Below, in pieces: positions 48,162-56,222 of a DNA stretch of 64,000 bases. Within the stretch, counting starts at the first letter, position 1. Every line of letters begins with the position of its first letter. A model generated the notes under the pieces. It did not search any database. It saw nothing but the letters and a program-made list of their open reading frames with translations, and had not been told where the DNA came from. A program made the position numbers and the translations under genes. Source of the DNA: Paenibacillus daejeonensis DSM 15491. Its GTDB lineage: Bacteria > Bacillota > Bacilli > Paenibacillales > Paenibacillaceae. Location: contig NZ_KB899660.1 of assembly GCF_000378385.1 (NCBI RefSeq), positions 620,001 through 684,000 on the forward strand. The letters are read 5' to 3'.

Positions 48162-48358
48162 ATCTTCATGTTACCAACCATCAGTTGGCCGTCGGCAGTA
48201 TTTCCCTGATTGGGGTTTCGACTTCTTCCATGCTTCAAGTCGGAGATACCGACCAGGTCATGTTGTATTCCATGTTCGATACGCCGCCGGAGTCCGTCAT
48301 CGTCGGTCCGCTTGTTCCGTTGCCAGAACCTTCGACCTCAGCAGAAGCCAATCTATGA
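48158..48358 (+). CDS. gerPD: Spore germination protein GerPD
   Basis: A 66-residue protein with the family motifs LAVGSISLIGVSTSSMLQVGD and SMFDTPPESVIVGPLVPLPEP (in part), close to B. subtilis GerPD. It overlaps both neighbours by four bases, so the whole run is translationally coupled. Confidence 0.93.
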   Translation: MNLHVTNHQLAVGSISLIGVSTSSMLQVGDTDQVMLYSMFDTPPESVIVGPLVPLPEPSTSAEANL

Positions 48359-48756
48359 TTCCCGGTGTGTGTGGCCGCACTGCACACCTAGGCAGCCTTT
48401 CCATTGTCAATGTATCGTTATCCGCCGTTGTTCAGCTTGGTGACCACGGCAACTATACCCCCCGGGTCCGGGCGATTGCTGTGCAGCGTCAGGTTGACCA
48501 TACCCTTGGCGGGGAAGCTGAATTTGCTGCCTACCCGATCTTCTGGCGTCCTTTCCCTAATCTATCCGCCCCTGCCGTCTGCCTAACCAAGGAACAGGTC
48601 TGTGAGCGAATTCATGTCGGCAGCATTTCTGTGATTGGTGTGGGCTCTTCTTCTCTGCTGCAAGCTGGCAATGGCAGCTGTATGCAAGCAGAATCCCGCA
48701 TCAAGCACATTCGGCAGTTCCAGGCACCTCTACAAGCACCTGCAGGCCCTGTCTGA
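48355..48756 (+). CDS. gerPE: Spore germination protein GerPE
   Basis: A 133-residue protein near the 130 of B. subtilis GerPE. It has two GerP-type repeats, LGSLSIVNVSLSAVVQLGD and IHVGSISVIGVGSSSLLQAG, and the conserved RAIAVQRQVDHTLGGEAEFAAYPIF (in part) between them. The ATG overlaps the gerPD stop. The usual last gene, gerPF, does not follow; the first gene of the operon may fill that role. Confidence 0.92.
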   Translation: MIPGVCGRTAHLGSLSIVNVSLSAVVQLGDHGNYTPRVRAIAVQRQVDHTLGGEAEFAAYPIFWRPFPNLSAPAVCLTKEQVCERIHVGSISVIGVGSSSLLQAGNGSCMQAESRIKHIRQFQAPLQAPAGPV

Positions 48757-48806
48757 CGCCTACTGGGCAGATGCCCCAAATCTCCCGACCCGGTACAAAC
48801 GTCCAT

Positions 48807-48834
48807 AACCATTTGCCCCCACCGACATACATTA
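48807..48834 (+). promoter_or_regulatory. Sigma-K-like promoter of the YjcZ-like gene
   Basis: AACC (48807–48810) and an exact CATACATTA (48826–48834; consensus CATA-N3-TA) are 15 bases apart. It lies about 70 bases upstream of the GTG start at 48917 and fits late mother-cell expression. Confidence 0.55.
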
Positions 48835-48916
48835 CAGTGTGATCTAAACCATCACAACACGTGCGAACGACACGATCGCACGCATCCAAAACAAACAACA
48901 ACAGGAGGTATGTACT

Positions 48917-49057
48917 GTGGGATACCCTGTAGGTGGTGCTGGCTGCGGACCAGTTGGTGGCGTAGGTGGCGTAGGCTGTGGCCCTTGGAACAACGTAGGC
49001 GCAATTTTGGTGCTCTTCATCCTGCTGGTCATTATTACTCGCGCCTGTCTCTGGTAG
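48917..49057 (+). CDS. YjcZ-like small sporulation protein
   Basis: A 46-residue peptide that starts with GTG. A Gly/Val/Cys-rich head (GYPVGGAGCGPVGGVGG, CGPW) is followed by one hydrophobic helix (AILVLFILLVIITRAC). Gly-rich heads followed by VLFILLVI-type tails define the YjcZ-type sporulation peptides of Bacillus and Paenibacillus. AGGAGGT lies seven bases upstream; a competing ATG at 48910 is directly against that site and opens another frame. A sigma-K-like promoter precedes it and a strong terminator follows. Confidence 0.88.
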   Translation: MGYPVGGAGCGPVGGVGGVGCGPWNNVGAILVLFILLVIITRACLW

Positions 49058-49095
49058 GACCCGGTTCGACGCAGGAAGCTTGGCATAAACGCAGC

Positions 49096-49123
49096 AAAAA
49101 ACCGGCCGCCATGGCCGGTTTTT
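49096..49123 (+). terminator. Terminator after the YjcZ-like gene
   Basis: AAAAACCGGCC pairs with GGCCGGTTTTT around a short loop. The A and T runs make it work in both directions, for the YjcZ-like gene and for the convergent GH15 gene. Confidence 0.9.
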
Positions 49124-49212
49124 GTTTTATCGTATAGACGTTTAGGTTTTCGGGGCCCCCGCAAAGGTTCTGGCTAAGCTTCGAAGGAAAGGCTCCACTT
49201 TGTGGGGCTGGT

Positions 49213-51180
49213 TTATACTTTCACGCTAAGGTCTGCGTATTTTGCAGCATACTTGCAGACGCTCTGGACATAGGTCGCGTGGGACCAGGTCAGCGGCGCC
49301 ACAGACAATGGCGTTCCATCATATGGATGGAGCTGCTCCGGGAGCACGCCGCTCTCAAGTGCCGAGCCCACCACCCATTCGAGTGTCTGCTTCGGCTTCG
49401 CCAATTGAGACAACTCTGTCGCTGCATCGATTTCATAGTTGGCTATCCACAACGTACAGATAATCCATGGATTGCCGGGCACTTTCTCAATATCGCCGGA
49501 ATGCTGGAAATAGTAATCGTTGGTGTATCGCGCAATTCCGCCAACCTCGGTGCGGACCCCAAGACCATCACGTATGGAATTCATCGTCTTGATGACCCGC
49601 TCGTCCGTTACCGGCAGAACACCGAACTCCAGGATGCCGAACATGCTGCTCTCTAGCGTCATGTCTTTGACCCACTCGTCGTCCTTCAATACCAGCCCCC
49701 GTGCAAAGCGGCCGGACGGCTCATCCCAGAGATGCTTAATCATCGCCTGCTTCATCTTCTCGGCTATGCCGCGATAGTAATCGCTTCGCTCGTAATCTCC
49801 GAACAAGTCCGTGAAGTAAGCCGCCGCCATCAACCCGCCGTACACGGAAGCCGTCGTATAGGTCCAGATCCCGTAGCGTTCCTCCCACAAATCATAGCTC
49901 GGTTTGGGCAGATCCAGACTTTCTTCAATGTAACTGCCAAGGAACTGCGCCGCTTTGCGAATCAGATTGCTATAGAGCGACTGAGGGAGCTCAATGACAC
50001 GATGACGGGTGTAATCCTTCCACAATGCGTAGAGAACCAGGGCTGTCTCATCTTCCTGCAACGGAAGCCGTTGGCTTCCCTGCACGATGTAGGGGTGCCA
50101 ACTGGAGCCAACCGTGCCATCTGGATTGTATTTATGATACAGGTAGCCTTCTGGAGCCAAGCCGTCTGCGCAGAATTGGAAGAATGGGCTGACAACACTT
50201 TGGTAGCCGGCAAGCGACATGGCATCGGCGATCAACGCGCCATCCCGCGGCCACATATAACTGTAATGATCCCGATTGTACTGCAGAATATCAGTGTCAT
50301 TGGCAGCCAGAATCGCTCCCCGTTCATCAATCTGCGTACGTACCATCAACAGGCTTTTCTTGTATAAGCTGATAACCGGACCCGGCAGATCGCCGAAATC
50401 CATCTCCGAACGCGACAGCCAATGATTCCAATAGATGACAATCCGGCTGAGCAGCTTCTCGGGATGACTGTCCTGTACATACTGGTTCAACCGTTTGACC
50501 TCGGTCAGATCTTTACCAATCGACATCCAGTAGTAGATGGTGCGTTCGCCACCTGCCGGCACCACCGTGCGGAAGCTGATTGTACTATCGACCGAGCCTT
50601 GCGAAATCGAGTTGCCCATGAGGACTCCGTCTTCCGCATCACGCCATGTGCCTTCAGCGGAGCCGAAGCGTTTAATACCTGTCGAATATTGATGAATGCC
50701 GGATTCCTCGGAGAACCCGTTAAACATGAAGTAAGACGCCCGTTTATAGTGAAATAAAGTATGGTTCTCAGGGTAGTAAGCGGCCGTATCGCCGACTTCG
50801 TTGCCCTCAATCATCAAATCCTGATGGAAGAACAACCGCACCTCACGTTGATCCTGTCTGAGGTTGCGTACAACCACACGCTTGATATAGATGGTCTCCC
50901 GTTGATGGATACCATCGTTGAGCTGGAGCTCCAGTCCCAGCCGATCATTCTTGGCCGTTACGTTCGTTACCAGCGAGTCCTCGATATAGCCAAGGGAGAT
51001 ATGCCATTCCTGGTCGTCGAGCCATGAGAAGGAGCCGTCGACCCATACGCCGAAACGGCACTTCTGCCCTCCGACATGATTCAGTTGGCCGACAAACGGA
51101 TAGTAGATGTCCCGGATAAAGCAGTTCTGGTCCAGGTTCACGAGAAGTTTGCCGTTGCCGATTACCAGTTGTCTTGCCAT
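49213..51180 (-). CDS. Glycoside hydrolase family 15 protein (glucoamylase-like)
   Basis: A 655-residue protein with an N-terminal beta-sandwich (about 1–270) and an (alpha/alpha)6 catalytic barrel. GH15 features are HYSYMWPRDGALIADAM with the general acid region, LQEDETALVLYALW, SYDLWEERYGIWTYTTASVYGG (in part) and the late TLWIANYEI. There is no signal peptide, so it acts inside the cell, probably releasing glucose from glycogen-type glucans. It begins two bases after glgA and is the last gene of the glycogen operon. An anhydrotrehalase or dextranase activity is possible. Confidence 0.9.
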   Translation of the reverse strand: MARQLVIGNGKLLVNLDQNCFIRDIYYPFVGQLNHVGGQKCRFGVWVDGSFSWLDDQEWHISLGYIEDSLVTNVTAKNDRLGLELQLNDGIHQRETIYIKRVVVRNLRQDQREVRLFFHQDLMIEGNEVGDTAAYYPENHTLFHYKRASYFMFNGFSEESGIHQYSTGIKRFGSAEGTWRDAEDGVLMGNSISQGSVDSTISFRTVVPAGGERTIYYWMSIGKDLTEVKRLNQYVQDSHPEKLLSRIVIYWNHWLSRSEMDFGDLPGPVISLYKKSLLMVRTQIDERGAILAANDTDILQYNRDHYSYMWPRDGALIADAMSLAGYQSVVSPFFQFCADGLAPEGYLYHKYNPDGTVGSSWHPYIVQGSQRLPLQEDETALVLYALWKDYTRHRVIELPQSLYSNLIRKAAQFLGSYIEESLDLPKPSYDLWEERYGIWTYTTASVYGGLMAAAYFTDLFGDYERSDYYRGIAEKMKQAMIKHLWDEPSGRFARGLVLKDDEWVKDMTLESSMFGILEFGVLPVTDERVIKTMNSIRDGLGVRTEVGGIARYTNDYYFQHSGDIEKVPGNPWIICTLWIANYEIDAATELSQLAKPKQTLEWVVGSALESGVLPEQLHPYDGTPLSVAPLTWSHATYVQSVCKYAAKYADLSVKV

Positions 51181-51181
51181 T

Positions 51182-52627
51182 TCAAATCTTCTCCTTTCGT
51201 TGGTGCAAAAGCTCCCGGTACAGCTCTACATACCGTCTGGCAGCTTTCTTCCAGCTGAAATCCCGCTTGGCAGCTGCGGCAATAAGCCCCTTCCACTGTT
51301 CAGGCTCTCTATAAATCGCCAGTGCGTGTCGCAGCGCCTCGAGCATAGCCTCTGGGGTTAGCTCCGTGAAGACGAAGCCTTCACCCTGCCCCGTACCCGG
51401 ATCATATGGATTCACAGTGTCCTTTAAGCCCCCGGTCGCATGCACAACCGGTACCGATCTGTACTGCATGGCGATAAGCTGACTCAGTCCGCATGGCTCA
51501 TAGCGTGAAGGCATCAGGAACATGTCCGACGCGGCATAGATCTGCCTGGCCAGCTGTTCATCGAACCCCGTAACTGCCACTACATGGCGGGGATGGCGCA
51601 TCATCCATGAAGAGATGCGTGCTTCTTCATCCGGCTCGCCGGCTCCCAGGACAACAAGCTGCGCATCCTCGCCAACCAGCTCATCCAGCACGGGATCGAT
51701 CAAATCGAGCCCCTTCTGGCTGGTCAGACGGGAAACGATACCGATCAGCGGCCGATCGCCTTCTGCTGGCAATCCAAGCTGCCGCTGCAGCGCCTGTTTG
51801 TTCTGAACTTTCTTGTTCCGAGCATTACGATAAGGCGCAGTCAGCGCCGGGTCTCGCATGGGATCATAGAGATCCGTATCGATCCCATTCACCCAACCGT
51901 ACGCATCCTCACGGCGGCTGCGGATAACACCATCCAATTGACCGCCGAATTCGGCAGTCTGGATCTCATCCAGATAGCTCTCGCTTACTGTCGTCAGCCG
52001 GTCGGCATATAGCAAGCCGCCCTTCAAGGCACACGCCTCACCATAGAGTTCCAGTGTCTCAGCAGTCAGCGCCTCGGGAGCGACACCGAGCAAATCTGCC
52101 ATCAGAGGAAGCGGCAGCCTGCCCTGGTAGAGCATATTGTGAATCGTAAAGACGGTAGGAATCGGCGGCAATGTCGGTTCCTCTGCCGCCCGCGTCTTCA
52201 AGAGATAGGGTATCAGCGCACTCTGCCAGTCATGGCAGTGAATAAGATCAGGCTGCTCGGTCATATAAGGCAGGGCTGCTACTACCGCGCTACTAAAGAA
52301 AACGAAGCGTTCCGTCTCATCGGCATAGCCGTAGAGTCCGCTCCGCCCAAAATAATAGGCATTGTCCAATAAATAAAACGGCTGACCACCGACCTCACCA
52401 GCCAACAAATCGCAAGGCTGGCGCCGCCAGCCCAGCTGCACCTCAAACGTATGTACAAGGCGGAATTCGCGTTTGAATTCCAGAGGGATATCCCGATAGT
52501 GCGGCATAATAATTGTCGTTCCGGCACCCAGAGCTGCCGCAGATTTGGCCAAGGCTGCAGCCGCATCACCAAGACCACCGGTCTTGGCAAGCGGCGCCGC
52601 CTCGGAGACGGCATACAGTATATTCAT
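51182..52627 (-). CDS. glgA: Glycogen synthase GlgA (ADP-glucose dependent)
   Basis: A 481-residue GT5 enzyme that extends alpha-1,4-glucan from ADP-glucose. The substrate-binding AKTGGLGDAAAALAK lies at residues 14–28, IHCHDWQSALIPYL and FTIHNMLYQGRLP follow, and the C-terminal GT-B domain has GIVSRLTSQKGLDLI and PSRYEPCGLSQLIAM with the catalytic glutamate. It lies 29 bases after glgD. The family norm is about 480 residues. Confidence 0.97.
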   Translation of the reverse strand: MNILYAVSEAAPLAKTGGLGDAAAALAKSAAALGAGTTIIMPHYRDIPLEFKREFRLVHTFEVQLGWRRQPCDLLAGEVGGQPFYLLDNAYYFGRSGLYGYADETERFVFFSSAVVAALPYMTEQPDLIHCHDWQSALIPYLLKTRAAEEPTLPPIPTVFTIHNMLYQGRLPLPLMADLLGVAPEALTAETLELYGEACALKGGLLYADRLTTVSESYLDEIQTAEFGGQLDGVIRSRREDAYGWVNGIDTDLYDPMRDPALTAPYRNARNKKVQNKQALQRQLGLPAEGDRPLIGIVSRLTSQKGLDLIDPVLDELVGEDAQLVVLGAGEPDEEARISSWMMRHPRHVVAVTGFDEQLARQIYAASDMFLMPSRYEPCGLSQLIAMQYRSVPVVHATGGLKDTVNPYDPGTGQGEGFVFTELTPEAMLEALRHALAIYREPEQWKGLIAAAAKRDFSWKKAARRYVELYRELLHQRKEKI

Positions 52628-52656
52628 CTCTCTCCACTCCTGCCTGCCGCGATCGG

Positions 52657-53769
52657 TCAGATCACTTTGCGTTTGCTCGCCAAGTACGGCGCATCCGTGA
52701 CGCCGCGAATCTCCCGTCCGGCTTCGATATGGACTTCCTTATCCAGAATGACATGATCCAGCTGACTGCCTTCACCGATTTCTCCGTTTTGCATAATGAT
52801 ACTGTTGCGGACGATTGCCCCTTTGCGCACCTTCACACCCCGGAACAGAATACTGTTGATGACGGTTCCCTCGATTACACAGCCGTTGGCAATCAGTGAA
52901 TTGCTTGTTTTGGCGCCCTCGAGATAGGCTGCTGGCGGTTCGTCTTTGACCTTGGTGTAGATCGGTCCAGGTTCAAAGAAGAGCTCCCGCCACACTTGGG
53001 GCTTCAGCAGTTCAAGCGAATTGCGGTAATAGCTGGTAATGGTGTTGATAATGCCAAGGTACCCCTCATAGAGATATCCGTTGATATGCAGCGTATCCAG
53101 CCGCGACATGATGGCATGCCGTACCAGATGGTCCTGCCCTTGCGCCAGCGACGTCTCGACCAGGTCAAGCAGCAGCTCTTTCTTCATGACGTACATTTCC
53201 ATCGATACCAGGTCGCTCTGCATCCGTCCATAATGATCCTGCATCCCTACCACGCGCCGGTTGCTGTCAAGCTCGACCTTCCTGGCTTTACCGCAGAGGT
53301 GATCGCTCTGCCGCTTGCAGACCACTGTAATGTCGGCCCCTTTGGCTAGATGATCCGCCAGCACAAGGTTGTAATCGATATTACAGATCATGTGGCTGCG
53401 GGCTACGACCACATACTCAGCCTGACTGCGCAGGAAATAATCGCGGTGCTGAAAAAAATGAAACAGGTCGCCTTTGCGCAGATCGCTCATGTCGTCTGCT
53501 ACCGGAGGAAGCACAAACAGGCCGCTCTGCCGGTGATGCAGATCCCAATGGCTGCCGGATCCGAGATGGTCCATCAGGGAACGGTATTTGGTATGAGCAA
53601 ATACGGCCACCTTGGAGATGCCGGAATTGACCATGCTGGACATCGTGAAATCGACCAGACGATAACGCGCACCGAAAGGTACAGTAGCCAGGCAACGATT
53701 GGCCGTCAACGATTCCAATTCGTCAGGCTCGTGGATCAAGTTAATAACGCCCATCAATTGATTATTCAT
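52657..53769 (-). CDS. glgD: Glucose-1-phosphate adenylyltransferase subunit GlgD
   Basis: A 370-residue homologue of GlgC with a weaker nucleotidyltransferase motif: the GGXGXRL signature is replaced around LESLTANRCLATVPFGARYRLVDF. It also has MSSMVNSGISKVAVFAH and a C-terminal left-handed beta-helix (VIEGTVINSILFRGVKVRKGAIVRNSIIM, in pieces). In Geobacillus GlgD raises the activity of GlgC. It lies two bases after glgC. Confidence 0.95.
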   Translation of the reverse strand: MNNQLMGVINLIHEPDELESLTANRCLATVPFGARYRLVDFTMSSMVNSGISKVAVFAHTKYRSLMDHLGSGSHWDLHHRQSGLFVLPPVADDMSDLRKGDLFHFFQHRDYFLRSQAEYVVVARSHMICNIDYNLVLADHLAKGADITVVCKRQSDHLCGKARKVELDSNRRVVGMQDHYGRMQSDLVSMEMYVMKKELLLDLVETSLAQGQDHLVRHAIMSRLDTLHINGYLYEGYLGIINTITSYYRNSLELLKPQVWRELFFEPGPIYTKVKDEPPAAYLEGAKTSNSLIANGCVIEGTVINSILFRGVKVRKGAIVRNSIIMQNGEIGEGSQLDHVILDKEVHIEAGREIRGVTDAPYLASKRKVI

Positions 53770-53771
53770 GA

Positions 53772-54935
53772 CTACTCCACCTCCTGAAGCGATTGTGAAT
53801 GGCTGTCGACATATTCATCGCTTGCCACAACCGTGATCGTCTCACCGTCAGGCTTGCCGATGGTTACCCCATCTGAGATAATGGCCCCTTCGCCGATAAT
53901 GGCACGATAGATCTTGACACCCTCGCCGATTTTGACGCCCGGCATAATAACCGATTCCTGTATGATCGCGTCCTTGGCCACTTGCACACTGTTGAAGAGG
54001 ACAGAACGATGTACCCTGCCTTCTACGAAACAACCTTCCGTTATAAGCGAGGATGTCACTACAGCATCTTCGGAGACGTACTGGGCGGGACGGTTCGGGT
54101 TCACCGAATAAATGCGCCAGTCCTTATCCTGCAGATTCAGTGCCGGCTGATCCTCCAGAAGATCCATATTGCCTTCCCACAGGCTCTCAATGGTCCCGAC
54201 ATCCTTCCAGTAGCCGCGGAACGGATACGCGTTCAGCTTGATCCCGTCTCCCAGCATCGCCGGAATGATGTCCTTGCCGAAATCATTGGAAGAGCGAGGG
54301 TTGGCTTCATCCTGAATGAGATATTGCTGAAGGACAGGCCATGAGAAAATATAAACGCCCATGGAAGCCAGATTGCTTTGTGGTTTTTTGGGTTTTTCCT
54401 GAAAATCGGTCACGCGGTTTTCTTCATCAACGCTCATGAGTCCAAACCGGCTGGCTTCCTTCCAGTCCACCTCGATGACCGCAATGGTCACATCCGCGCC
54501 TTTTTCCTTATGGTCTTTTAACATCTGGTCATAATCCATGGTGTAAATGTGGTCTCCGGAAATGATAAGGACATATTCGGGATCATAGCTATCGATAAAA
54601 CCCATATTTTGATAAATCGCATTGGCAGTTCCTTTGTACCAGGTTCCGCCTTTGGACTTGACGTAAGGCGGCAGCACGGACATCCCACCATCGCGGCGGT
54701 CCAGCCCCCACGGGGATCCGATGCCGAGGTACTGGTTAAGGATGAGCGGTTGATATTGCGTGAGCACGCCTACGGTATCAATGCCCGAATGCGCGCAATT
54801 GCTAAGTGTAAAATCGATAATCCGGTATTTTCCGCCGAAATGAACGGCTGGTTTGGCAAGGTCCTTTGTAAGAACGCCTAACCGTTTGCCTTCGCCGCCG
54901 GCAAGCAGCATTGCCACCATTTTTTTGCGAGCCAT
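53772..54935 (-). CDS. glgC: Glucose-1-phosphate adenylyltransferase GlgC
   Basis: A 387-residue enzyme that makes ADP-glucose from ATP and glucose 1-phosphate, the committed step of glycogen synthesis. It has the catalytic [39 protein letters not shown] (in pieces), [15 protein letters not shown] and the C-terminal beta-helix with hexapeptide repeats. GGGAGTGGTGTCC precedes ATG 54935. First gene of glgC–glgD–glgA–GH15. Confidence 0.97.
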   Translation of the reverse strand: MARKKMVAMLLAGGEGKRLGVLTKDLAKPAVHFGGKYRIIDFTLSNCAHSGIDTVGVLTQYQPLILNQYLGIGSPWGLDRRDGGMSVLPPYVKSKGGTWYKGTANAIYQNMGFIDSYDPEYVLIISGDHIYTMDYDQMLKDHKEKGADVTIAVIEVDWKEASRFGLMSVDEENRVTDFQEKPKKPQSNLASMGVYIFSWPVLQQYLIQDEANPRSSNDFGKDIIPAMLGDGIKLNAYPFRGYWKDVGTIESLWEGNMDLLEDQPALNLQDKDWRIYSVNPNRPAQYVSEDAVVTSSLITEGCFVEGRVHRSVLFNSVQVAKDAIIQESVIMPGVKIGEGVKIYRAIIGEGAIISDGVTIGKPDGETITVVASDEYVDSHSQSLQEVE

Positions 54936-55323
54936 GGACACCACTCCCTCGATGTTGTGTATTCCCTGTCCTAGCGCAGATTGGAATCTGCAGACAAGAG
55001 CTGTTACGGAAAAAGAGATGAATTTCGGCTTGCGCCGCGGGGCGCGGCCGTCTGAGTAAGGATGGAAGGGATCACAATTGTGAAGAAGATGTAAAAAAAC
55101 ATGACATAGCGGTGTTTGTGTACATTATACTATAGGATGGACTAGATTGGCACCCCAAAAGTACGAGTCTGCGAAGCTAGACACCCCAAAAACAAGGGTA
55201 GGTGTAATGTATTACCCTCTTCTGGCGCAGCCGACGCCTCCCCTCTTGTAAAAAACAGGCTGCTTCTTCCTATATTATCTTGTTTTTCTGGGAGTCAGAC
55301 AAGGGGGAGTTTACAGCTGTGGC
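54936..55323. other. Intergenic region upstream of glgC with a palindrome and repeat remnants
   Basis: No gene is supported. A perfect 12-bp palindrome TCACAATTGTGA lies at 55072–55083. On the minus strand a TATAAT (55124–55129) precedes it in the direction of glgC, so the palindrome would lie about 40 bases downstream of the start point, an operator-like place. Two related motifs, GGCACCCCAAAAG and GACACCCCAAAAA, lie at about 55150–55196 and look like ends of a lost insertion sequence. Confidence 0.5.
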
Positions 55324-55641
55324 TTATGATATGTCAGGAAGGAAGCGAATCAGTACAAACAAGATGACGCTTGCGTGAACAATCGTGAGTATTGGAATCC
55401 CGATTCGGAACGATGGATGCTTGGTCTTGTGCCGATAGGTATACATAGCCCACCAGATTCCCGAGGCTCCGCCAGCAAAAGCAAGCAAAAAAAGGCGTTT
55501 CTCCGGAATCCGCCGCTTGCCCGGCCGGCCAGCTTGGCGCTTGTCATATCGCATGACTGCCAAGCCGACAAGACTGAATAACAGCACCCATACAAGCAAC
55601 AACGCGGGGAGCGGCACTACCTCCAGGACCTCGGTCATCAT
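55324..55641 (-). CDS. DUF1294 family membrane protein
   Basis: A 105-residue protein with three helices: LLLVWVLLFSLVGLAVM, LFLLAFAGGASGIWWAMYTYRHKTKH (in pieces) and IPILTIVHASVILFVLI. The motif RYDKRQA, then GGASGIWWAMYTYRHKTKHPSF (in part), is the DUF1294 signature. GAGGTGGGTGC precedes the ATG, which overlaps the lipoprotein stop, so it is translationally coupled. Function unknown. Confidence 0.9.
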   Translation of the reverse strand: MMTEVLEVVPLPALLLVWVLLFSLVGLAVMRYDKRQAGRPGKRRIPEKRLFLLAFAGGASGIWWAMYTYRHKTKHPSFRIGIPILTIVHASVILFVLIRFLPDIS

Positions 55642-56222
55642 GCACCCACCTCGTAATAAGCAGCAATGGTTGCTTCATCCTCTGCGTTGGCTGCAAAAAC
55701 CAGTTCATAGTCTCCCAGTGTGTAATGCAGTGTCCACTGATCTTCATAATAACCGTCATTGGCGTTCTCAACCATGGATCGCACGGTCCCCTGTTCCCCT
55801 AATATCTCGCGAATCTCCGAAAAGGTATCGCCTACGGTAACTCCGAACAGCTCAGTCCCTGGTCTCATACCAATGCGTTTGACGCTGCCGGGGGCTATCG
55901 AATCATCTTCGCGTAGCTGAGCATCGGTAAAATAGACCACCTCAGGATAGTCAAAGTAAAGACCGCCGGTCAAGTAATCCATAGCTTGTGGCTCTCCCAG
56001 CTCCTCCAGCATGCCTTCCGTGTAATCACCGAGACCATAGGCGAAAGGCTCAAGCTTGCCCTCGTAGGCGCTAGCAGGAAAGGGATCGGCACCCGGTGGC
56101 AGCTCCGTCTCTGCGTTCACGCTGTCAGCAGGTTCGGCGGGTGAGGTACAGCCGCCGATGATTAGCACGAGCAAGAGCAGAACCAACCAGCAGCGCCGGG
56201 GAGCAGCAGATGGGCTTATCAT
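55638..56222 (-). CDS. Lipoprotein of unknown function
   Basis: A 194-residue exported lipoprotein with lipobox LIIGGC. The mature part has an ASAYEGKLEPFAYGLGDYTEGMLEELGEP segment (in part), a central TGGLYFDYPEVVYFTD, and GVTVGDTFSEIREILGEQG, a pattern seen in DUF4309-type proteins, which combine beta-strands and a GXTXXXIXXXLG motif. It overlaps helD by four bases and the DUF1294 gene by four, so the three genes form one coupled unit. Role unknown. Confidence 0.75.
   Translation of the reverse strand: MISPSAAPRRCWLVLLLLVLIIGGCTSPAEPADSVNAETELPPGADPFPASAYEGKLEPFAYGLGDYTEGMLEELGEPQAMDYLTGGLYFDYPEVVYFTDAQLREDDSIAPGSVKRIGMRPGTELFGVTVGDTFSEIREILGEQGTVRSMVENANDGYYEDQWTLHYTLGDYELVFAANAEDEATIAAYYEVGA

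Noticed and set aside
48910-49137. 75-codon frame starting ATG at 48910
   Set aside because: Its ATG touches the AGGAGG site and it runs through the terminator; the GTG frame at 48917 gives a recognisable YjcZ-like peptide.
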